Shown here piece by piece: positions 57,005 through 64,000 of a stretch of 64,000 bases of DNA (within the stretch, counting starts at the first letter, position 1; each line of letters opens with the position of its first letter). Source of the DNA: Phoma sp. XZ068 (Eukaryota; Ascomycota; Dothideomycetes; Pleosporales; Didymellaceae). The translations under genes and the position numbers were made by a program. A model generated the notes under the pieces. It was given only the letters and a program-made list of their open reading frames with translations. It ran no database searches and had not been told where the DNA came from. Location of the stretch: assembly GCA_004835665.1 (NCBI GenBank), contig RBKR01000004.1, forward strand, positions 372,001-436,000, in the 5' to 3' direction.

Positions 57005-58887
57005 TTACTCCTCACCATCCCATTCATGCCACACAACCGGCGCTATATCCTCCCCACCATACGCCGTCCCACCGAACTCAAGATACCCTTGTGCGCCAGA
57101 ATACGGGATCCGCGCAATCTGCTCATACTCGCCCATAATCCACACACTCTGCATACCCATGAGCATATGTTGTAAGATATGACAATGCATCATCCAAACC
57201 TAGGTATCAAACGTCAGTCATGAAAACAAGAATACAAGACGCAAACTCACTCCAGCATCCTGAACCCGGAGACGCCAGCAGCGCCACCCTGCTGGCTGCG
57301 CCGGCGTGCCTTTTTCTTGGTACCGGTACAGCGTCGTGGTGTCTCTCAGCACAGGGCTGTAGTTCTTCAGCTTCTCTTCGTTGGCGGCTGCATCATACGT
57401 CCCGTTTCCGCTGCCGCAGTCATAGTAGTGACCGCCGTGCATGTGGAAGGGGTGATAATCTACTCCACCATTGCCATTCACTGTACTCCCCGTATTCTCA
57501 AGTATAATTTCAAGCACCTCCCCGATCTTGGCTGGCCAGGCGAGCGTGTACGGATCCCAGCCGCCGTTTGCCAGAGCGGCGGTGTAGTTCGGCATTGCTG
57601 CTGGCCCGTTCTTGTAGATGTCGACGAGGTAAGGGGGCGCGTTGTAGGACTTGTCCTCGGTCCAGTTGAGCCCTTCCAATTGCCATATTGTAGTCGATTG
57701 AAGGAGTTGCTGGTTGGTAATGTGAACTCTCCGCGTCACCTCTTCCGCCGAGGGAAAGCCGTTGGACGCAATGGGCTCGAGCGCGTATTCAAGGAAGTTG
57801 TATGTATCGTTTGACAACCGCAGCGGTGCAACGCGCGGTGCGCTTGTGATGCTCGGTGTCGCATTTGAGTAACGAAGAACCCCAAATCCAGTGTACACGG
57901 CCGGCCGGTCTTTCGTCTCGAACTGGATCACCCAGTCCGTCTTACCACTTGTCTCGCTCAATTCATCCGCCGTCTTCGTTTTCAGCAATACGTCGAACCG
58001 CTGCCCGGATGTGATCTGCATATGTCCGATCCTGTGGGGTTTCGTGTAGTGCCCATCCGCAGCAATAACATCCCAATCCGCATGTCCCTCAATTCCAAGC
58101 GAGTCCATGCTAATCGCCGTCGCACCGACAAATCTCAGTCGATATGTTTTCCCAGGCTCGACGTCGATGACTGGCATCGTGCACCCATTCTTGCCTGCAA
58201 CCTGACCACTGGGGATACCCACCCCGTTGAGCAAGACGGCATTGACCTCGCCACTCCATACGAACGGTGTAGCGACGAGCCCTTTTTCAATAACGTCGTC
58301 GGTCTTGTTGTAGTAATCTTGTAAGAAAATTGCACGTTCTTCATCATACTCGTACGGTGGCTCCGCGATGTCTTCAACAACAAGCAGTCCCGCAGCAGTC
58401 ATGGCCTGGAATCCAACGTGAGAATGGTAAAAGTAGGTCCCAGAGTCATCCTCATCAGGGTGGATTTCGTAGTCGAAGCATTGATGGGGTGCAATGGGCC
58501 ATTGGGAGACAGGGGAGCCGTCGCTGAAAGGGGCGGTGCGTTGGGACAGGCCGTGCCAATGCTGAGTGGTGTTAGTAGAGTGAATGTAATACGTGAGGGC
58601 TGGAGAACCATGGTGGTGTTGTGAGTATCCATATCATTGCAGACGCGCACCCAGCTTGTTTTGCCTGGTGGGAGGCGTAGCGTTGGGCCTGGCGATGTGC
58701 CGTTTATTAGCACTGACATTCGGTGTTGGCATGCTATAGTATGGTTTTCGTATGTCACGCGAAGATAGAAGTCTGGAGTGAAAGTTTCATCGTGGCAGTG
58801 GAGACGTGTGTTGTTGGTCTCCGATGTGTTTCTTGTAGCCACGGCAGTGCATGCCAACAAGAGAAAGGACAGTGAGAGCCACACCAT
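57005..58887 (-). CDS. Secreted multicopper oxidase (laccase/ascorbate-oxidase-like), 594 aa
   Basis: Oxidises phenols or similar donors and reduces O2 to water. Exons 58887-58609, 58561-57251 and 57199-57005. All four copper signatures are present: HWHGL, YFYHSHVGF, HPFHMHGGHYY and MMHCHILQHMLMGM. The last ends in Met at the axial type 1 position (a lower-potential site than Leu/Phe). The first intron has a weak GTTCTC donor but is required to give NTTMHWHG, the usual sequence before copper ligand 1. Signal peptide MVWLSLSFLLLACTAVA; an in-frame ATG 57 nt upstream would add 19 residues and is less likely. Many N-glycosylation sites. The form fits fungal laccase-like or ascorbate-oxidase-like MCOs rather than Fet3. 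Confidence 0.9.
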
Positions 58888-59564
58888 CCTGAATAGCACT
58901 ATAGTAATTAAGAATATATGATGGTTGTCTTTTGGTATTCCCATTGCCTCAGCCTATATATGCATTATCGGTCCTTTCTTGTTTCACGCCGCCCAACTGC
59001 CGAGAGATCCGCAAGGAGGCTGACGGGTAACACAAACATAAGCTCAAGCAGCACCTATTGGCATGTGCAACGGCTGATCAGCATCGTTCATGTCTCGTTA
59101 TGGACATACTTTTGTTGATATCTCTTATCAAAATTACCATTGATTTCTTATGTGCCCGCCCACCCTCTACTTCTCAGCAACAGGCAAACTTCCATCTCCG
59201 CAACTCAATTCATGACACGCTCACGGTTTGCTTGTCGTATTGCCTGGTCGGGTTTTGGCAATCGGAAAATGTTGTATGCTCGTACTCTTGCTCTCTGGTG
59301 GATCATATCCCGCGCGGCCCGAATGGCGGGAGTCGGTTTTTGGTGTCGTATCGGCTCAGCTCGACCGCCTCACGAGAACTATAACAAGTCGACTACAACA
59401 ACGATTACGAATTGCCGTGCGCTGAGGCTTGCGGGGTAGCAGTTCTACTGCTCGCACATGGCGCCGGCGCCGGTCTCTCCATATTCTTCCCCTCCCTAAG
59501 ATCGGGGATTTGCCCGACAGGAAGGCGGCGTTGTTTGAGATAGCTGCAGACTGCCCTGAGTCTA
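58888..59564. other. Intergenic region
   Basis: About 0.7 kb containing the MCO promoter and the 3' end of the MYND gene. No gene seen. Confidence 0.45.
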
Positions 59565-60488
59565 CTATGCATCTCTCGTACGCTTTAGTTGTACCGTCTC
59601 GAAGAATGGATTCTCGCTCTCCACTTCTTCGCCCTTCCCGGCCATTGTCCTCTCCGTGTCCCATTTGTACAATCCCCCCTTTTCACTAATCTTGATCGCC
59701 ATACCCCTATCCTCTGCACTCAATGTACAAACCCACTTGTGCACTTTCCAGTCCGCCTTCTGACAATCTGGTGAGCAGTAGGCTGCTGTACCACAGCGAC
59801 CACAGCGGTTCAACGGCTTGGTAGTAGATGCTGTGTTGCACGTGGTGCACTTGTTGAGATCGAGAGCTTGGTACAGCAGATGCGGACTCATAGGAATCCC
59901 ATCACCAAAGATATCCATCGGTGCATACTCGACATGAAACGTGTGTTTAACACCTTTGCCTGCTTCCCAGCTCTTATTCCTCATTGCCTTTTGCACCCAG
60001 TCCTCTCCAAGCCGATCAATCAACTCAGCAATCTTCACGTCTTTTTCACCTAGCATGCTTTCCTTCGTGTTCGGTACCCACTGTCCTCTCTTGAACTTCT
60101 CATCTGCAGACAAGGCGATGTTGTATGTCAACATGACTTCCCAGTTTTCGCCGCTGGAATCCAGCGTCCCGAATGTGATTTGATTGCCGACACGGCCGAT
60201 CTCTAATTTTTTGGCTTCGGCGTCAGGAGTTGCTGGAGGTAATGTTGCGGTCCATGTGAGACTGAACCATGCATCCAAGTCCAAGAAGGCGATCAGAGCA
60301 TTGGGACACCATTGATAGAGGATGGTAGCGATGCCGTGGGGGGCTGATGCAGGTTTTCGATGTCCATCCTGCTCTGCACTGAAAGAATCTTCGCTGAAGA
60401 TGCTGAGTGGGTGTCCATCCAGTGTCAAGGGCACGTCCGGGTAATCTGGAAGTCGAAGATCTGGAAGGGCGGTGAAATGCAGAATCAT
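59565..60488 (-). CDS. MYND zinc-finger protein, 307 aa
   Basis: A single exon. I chose Met at 60488 (MILHFTALPDLRLPDYPDVP), since the 50 in-frame residues upstream look like leader. Residues 1-200 are a non-catalytic domain of unknown fold (SLTWTATLPPATPDAEAKKL, NWEVMLTYNIAL). Residues 214-254 form a canonical MYND finger: CTTC, RCGRCGTAAYC, DCQKADW, HKWVC, all zinc ligands present. MYND fingers bind proline-rich partners and are often fused to regulators. No SET domain is visible, so it is not a methyltransferase by sequence. Similar two-part proteins are common in filamentous ascomycetes, mostly of unknown function. Confidence 0.85.
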   Translation of the reverse strand: MILHFTALPDLRLPDYPDVPLTLDGHPLSIFSEDSFSAEQDGHRKPASAPHGIATILYQWCPNALIAFLDLDAWFSLTWTATLPPATPDAEAKKLEIGRVGNQITFGTLDSSGENWEVMLTYNIALSADEKFKRGQWVPNTKESMLGEKDVKIAELIDRLGEDWVQKAMRNKSWEAGKGVKHTFHVEYAPMDIFGDGIPMSPHLLYQALDLNKCTTCNTASTTKPLNRCGRCGTAAYCSPDCQKADWKVHKWVCTLSAEDRGMAIKISEKGGLYKWDTERTMAGKGEEVESENPFFETVQLKRTRDA

Positions 60489-62760
60489 TTTGGCAGCTAT
60501 GTGGGTGTTGGCCTTCTTTTGGGAGGAGCGTTCATGGAAGGTGTTTGTGGGTGGGGCGGCTTGACGATGTGCGATTGGTGGAGCACAGTGGGTCAAGACA
60601 TCTTCAGTATTGGTAAAGACGTCGACTGCTTGCACCACTCACGCAATTTGAAATACATTTCCAGAACTACCAGAACTACGACTATGATTGATCACCCTTT
60701 GAAGATAGGGAATTGTTTCATCGATAAGATTGCAAGGTCTATTGGAGTTGTGTGTAAGACGGGGGGAAGCTGTCAAAATGTCCCTCTTGAGCCAGGTCCG
60801 CTCCCGCATGCAGCCGAGCCTCGACATACTCTGGTTCGTTGGCGTGTGTATATATTAAGAAGTAGTGGTGTACGCGTCTAAATCTCCGCACTCAAAATTG
60901 ACTGGGAGTAGACGGGGAAGGTCGTTGTTCCAGAATTACCTTTTTTGCAACTGCTGCGTGTATGGAATGATTGCAGATTCGGCTGTCGTAGCGATCTGTT
61001 ACTATCCGGGGATGCATTCAGAGTTGCTACGAGTTGGAAGGGTGAGTGCATAGAGTGTCTGGGCAAATCGTATTTTCTTACTCGAGCGGTGACAATTTAG
61101 AGCGGGATTGCACGGCCGTTCTTCCAAATGCGGACATGAGATGCAAAGTGTAGTGTAGCATGCCGAGGCAGGTGTTTTACAAGGGCCGACTAGGTGAGTA
61201 CAAGAGGGAGTTTACGTTGAAAGGCTTCACCCCCGCTCGGGTCTACGCGGTCAAATGTCATTGAGACTGGAATTCGTGTTTATGTTGTGAGGAAGTATTG
61301 GTGTGTCCAGATTAGGAAAGGGAGTCGTGGACCTTCCCATTGGAGTGATGTGCTTGGCAACGGCTCGCGGTCACCAGGACAGCATCGTGTACATAAATAG
61401 CACGTACCTGAACACCAGTGTTTACGAGCATTAAGACGAAGAAGACAAGCAGTCAAGCTTCATCGACACCTCGGGAATACTGCCGGTCCTTTCTAGACGC
61501 ATGTTGACTGCGTCGTGGCTGCTTGGCAATCGACGGGCAAGGCGCACAGCATGTCTCAGGGAGGCTGTCCTACGATGATAGTGTCGTGTTTCACCATGGT
61601 ACGCAGATCCCTGGTTGTGATTGAACAGGGACCCTGCGACGACGACATTGCACAAGAGCGAGGTTGCAACTGTCGCAGGAGCATCGGCATAATCAAAGAG
61701 CAGATCACGGCGAGGTTACGAAGCTAACGAGGCTGTGGTGAGCGCCGCTCGCTTTTGTTCGTATTGGGGGCTGGCTGCAATAGTGCGAGGCGTGCTGGGT
61801 GCGGACGTGGCCTCTGCACACTTTGCTGAAGGGCGAAACCGAGTCTTCATCTCGCAAGAACAGGTGGTGGATGTGCACACGGGACAGGAAGCATGGTGCG
61901 GAGTAACAGTCGCAAGTAAATATTCGATAGATACGAGAAATTGCGGTTGTCTCCAGCCGTTGGGGACTGCAGGCAGGGACGTGCATCGATTTCCTTGATC
62001 AGTTCACATGCAGCGGGCAGAACAGGGTGCCGCCCGAACCGGAGTGGCGCGGAGTGGGCGACGCAGGCTGACGGGCAGGGCAGACAGGGGATCGCGGGAG
62101 GGAGGAACAGTGTGCTGAGAAGGGAGTCTTCACGGCGAACAAGCAGTGCATCGATATTTAGTATCCAACGTGCATACAAAGCCCATCCACATGCAGGCTG
62201 GTTGTTGAGAGGCTGGCAGCCCCCACACAGCCGTGGCCAAGCTGGGCATGACGCAGTTATCTCAAGGGCCGACTACCAAATGGGCGACAGACCCCGGTAG
62301 CGTGCAGGGTCGCAGGCACTGGGAGGAGGCGTTGGCTCGTTTCCAAGACAATCGGCGGGCCACGGTCAGCCTCTGCACCAGCCGCGTCCAGCTAGCCAGC
62401 CTGCCATGCTGCAACCTTGGAAACGCTGTTGCTGCTGCGGCGCTCTCCACTCTCCACACGCTCCGAACTTGCTGCGACGTGCGGCATACCACCGTCGTTC
62501 TCTTCACCACCGCCGCAAACAGCGCTGCCGTGCCTGCCTACCTGCCCAGCTCCACAGCCCACAGCACGGCAAACACCACAAAGGACCCGCCCGCTGCCCG
62601 CTTCCGCAAGCACCTCGCCCAGGGCCCGCCTGAGCGCGACCCACCCTCGAGCGGCGCGCTGCCGTTCATCTTCACCCAGGCCGGACCGCACTCGCTCTGC
62701 CCCCTCGACACCAGGCCTGCCCACGCTCGCTCTGCCTCCCTCCGCTTCACCACCCGCGCA
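60489..62760. other. Long divergent intergenic region
   Basis: About 2.3 kb between the MYND gene (minus) and the GH17 gene (plus). Overlapping short frames on both strands, especially GC-rich ones at 62260-62760, show no domain. The last part is probably the 5' UTR and promoter of the GH17 gene. Nothing else recognised. Confidence 0.4.
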
Positions 62761-64000
62761 ATGGCACACCTGCCGTCAGAGCAGCCCTTCCTGGGCCAGC
62801 ACGGCGACATCTCGCCCGTCGACGGCCCGGACAGCGACTTCCCGCCGCCTCCCCCCGCCCACCGCGTGCCTGTGGGCGTGCACCCCGACAGCCAGCAATT
62901 CCAGCAGCGCTCGCTCCAGCCGGACCCGAACAACTACTCAGACCTGTCGACGCCCGGCAGCGAACCGCGAGGCGCACCAATGGGCGTCCCCAACCGCAGC
63001 CCCAACGCAACGCCCTTCAACGAGCAGTATGCCTACGACGGGGGCATGCCGCCACGGTCCATGTACTCGAATCGCTCGTACGGCTCACAAGTCCCGCTGG
63101 CCGGCGCAGGCATGTACTCGAGCAACCACTCTCTGCACAGCATGAACTCGCCGCCGCACAGCGCCCCCTTCACCGACAGCCCCTACAATCGCTACTCCAC
63201 CGCCCCCATGAGCTATGCCCACACCATGGGCCAGATCAACCCCAACGAGCTCGCCGACGATGACGACTGGGGCATGGGGCCAGAGACACCGCAGAACAAG
63301 CGTCGCTCCTTCGTGCCTGGCTTTGGTGCTTCGAGAGACGGCAGCAGGAACGGCTCACCAGGGTCGTCGATTGCAGGCGGCGTCGCCGGCGCGGGCGCGG
63401 GCGCTGCTGCTGCCGGTGCGTACGCTGTCAGCCGTGACGGAAGCGGCAAGTACAATGCCGTCTCCAACATCAATGGTGCTGCTAGTCCCAACGGCAGTGC
63501 CAGTCACATTGGAAGCCACCCTGAGCTGCTCGCCGAGAAGTCAGAATGGCTGAAGCGCGACCACGCAAAGCGCAAGAAGAGGATGTGGATTGCCATTGTT
63601 GTCATCGCTATCCTTGTACTTGGTGCCATCCTTGGTGGTGTTCTCGGTGCCCTGCTCAACAAGGGAGGCGGCCACGACGGCCAGCACGGCAGTGTCAGCG
63701 CTGGTGATGTTGTAAGCGACAACAAGGACGACCTCGGCAAGGACTCGAGTGAGATCAAGGCGTTGATGAACAACAAGAATCTGCACAAGGTCTTCCCTGG
63801 AATGGACTACACGCCTCTCAACGCGCAAATGCCCGACTGCGCCAAGGTGCCACCTTCGCAGAACAACATCACCCGCGATGTCGCTGTCATGTCGCAACTA
63901 ACCAACGCTGTTCGACTTTACGGAACGGACTGCAACCAAACCCAGATGGTCATCCACGCCATTCAACGGCTTGAGCTGACCGACATGAAGGTCTGGCTCG
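62761..64000 (+). CDS. btgC: Membrane-anchored GH17 endo-beta-1,3-glucanase (btgC-type), cut by the right window edge
   Basis: Open to the window end (413 codons seen); the C-terminal part is missing. Layout: a 270-residue cytoplasmic N-terminus rich in Ser, Pro, Gly and Asn, a basic stop (KRKKR), one transmembrane helix (residues about 276-298, IAIVVIAILVLGAILGGVLG), an extracellular linker, then the beginning of the GH17 domain (KVFPGMDYTPLNAQ, PPSQNNITRDVAVM, VRLYGTDCNQ). This type II membrane form is that of Aspergillus btgC, which remodels beta-1,3-glucan in the cell wall. The catalytic Glu residues lie beyond the edge and cannot be checked. The ATG at 62761 is followed by GCA and is the first in frame with this domain. 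Confidence 0.9.
   Translation, partial: MAHLPSEQPFLGQHGDISPVDGPDSDFPPPPPAHRVPVGVHPDSQQFQQRSLQPDPNNYSDLSTPGSEPRGAPMGVPNRSPNATPFNEQYAYDGGMPPRSMYSNRSYGSQVPLAGAGMYSSNHSLHSMNSPPHSAPFTDSPYNRYSTAPMSYAHTMGQINPNELADDDDWGMGPETPQNKRRSFVPGFGASRDGSRNGSPGSSIAGGVAGAGAGAAAAGAYAVSRDGSGKYNAVSNINGAASPNGSASHIGSHPELLAEKSEWLKRDHAKRKKRMWIAIVVIAILVLGAILGGVLGALLNKGGGHDGQHGSVSAGDVVSDNKDDLGKDSSEIKALMNNKNLHKVFPGMDYTPLNAQMPDCAKVPPSQNNITRDVAVMSQLTNAVRLYGTDCNQTQMVIHAIQRLELTDMKVWL

Noticed and set aside
62260..62760. GC-rich open frames before the GH17 gene
   Set aside because: Several frames are open at once because of composition; the GH17 frame itself starts at 62761.
1..64000. Intact transposon, CRISPR array or secondary-metabolite core enzyme
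   Set aside because: No transposase or reverse transcriptase motifs, no spaced repeats, and no PKS/NRPS/terpene cyclase signatures were seen.

Overview
The window is a 64 kb piece of a filamentous ascomycete genome. Nearly all genes are split by short (about 44-114 nt) GT-AG introns with CTAAC/CTGAC-like branch sites. The gene content is fungal throughout: inositol phosphorylceramide synthase, Zn2Cys6 regulators, a btgC-type glucanase, and many small cysteine-rich secreted proteins. The mix of candidate effectors, plant-polymer enzymes and nonsense-riddled relics suggests a plant-associated Dothideomycete, perhaps Pleosporales. That placement is inference. I see no bacterial, organellar or CRISPR features and no convincing tRNA or rRNA.

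Layout. 0-17.8 kb is mostly housekeeping: AUR1 (cut by the left edge), a NYN-domain RNase-like protein, a mitochondrial carrier, a three-RRM SR/RGG RNA-binding protein, an MFS drug:H+ antiporter and a Zn2Cys6 regulator. 18.5-28 kb is a secretome-rich stretch: a GH134-type mannanase, an L-domain/leucine-repeat surface protein with a membrane anchor and cytoplasmic tail, a 16-cysteine secreted protein, a tandem pair of paralogous 8-cysteine secreted proteins and an M14 carboxypeptidase. At 30-33 kb lies a divergent protein kinase.

33-38 kb is a decayed zone. It holds a gene broken by three CA-to-TA-type stops, relics of a beta-propeller lectin on both strands, and AT-rich blocks. At 38.2 kb a small 8-cysteine secreted protein borders this zone. 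39.6-46 kb carries an SLC1 dicarboxylate/amino-acid symporter and two Zn2Cys6 regulators. 46.4-49.1 kb holds two damaged hypothetical genes.

49.2-51.6 kb has a DJ-1/PfpI protein and a class V aminotransferase. 52.8-58.9 kb is a second secreted group: a PAN/Apple-like protein with a C-terminal jelly-roll-like domain, a tannase/feruloyl esterase, and a convergent multicopper oxidase. This could act together on plant phenolics. The window ends with a MYND-finger protein and the 5' part of a membrane-anchored GH17 beta-1,3-glucanase.

Exon boundaries were placed by hand from splice signals, frame continuity and conserved motifs. There is no transcript evidence, so individual starts and short exons may be wrong.
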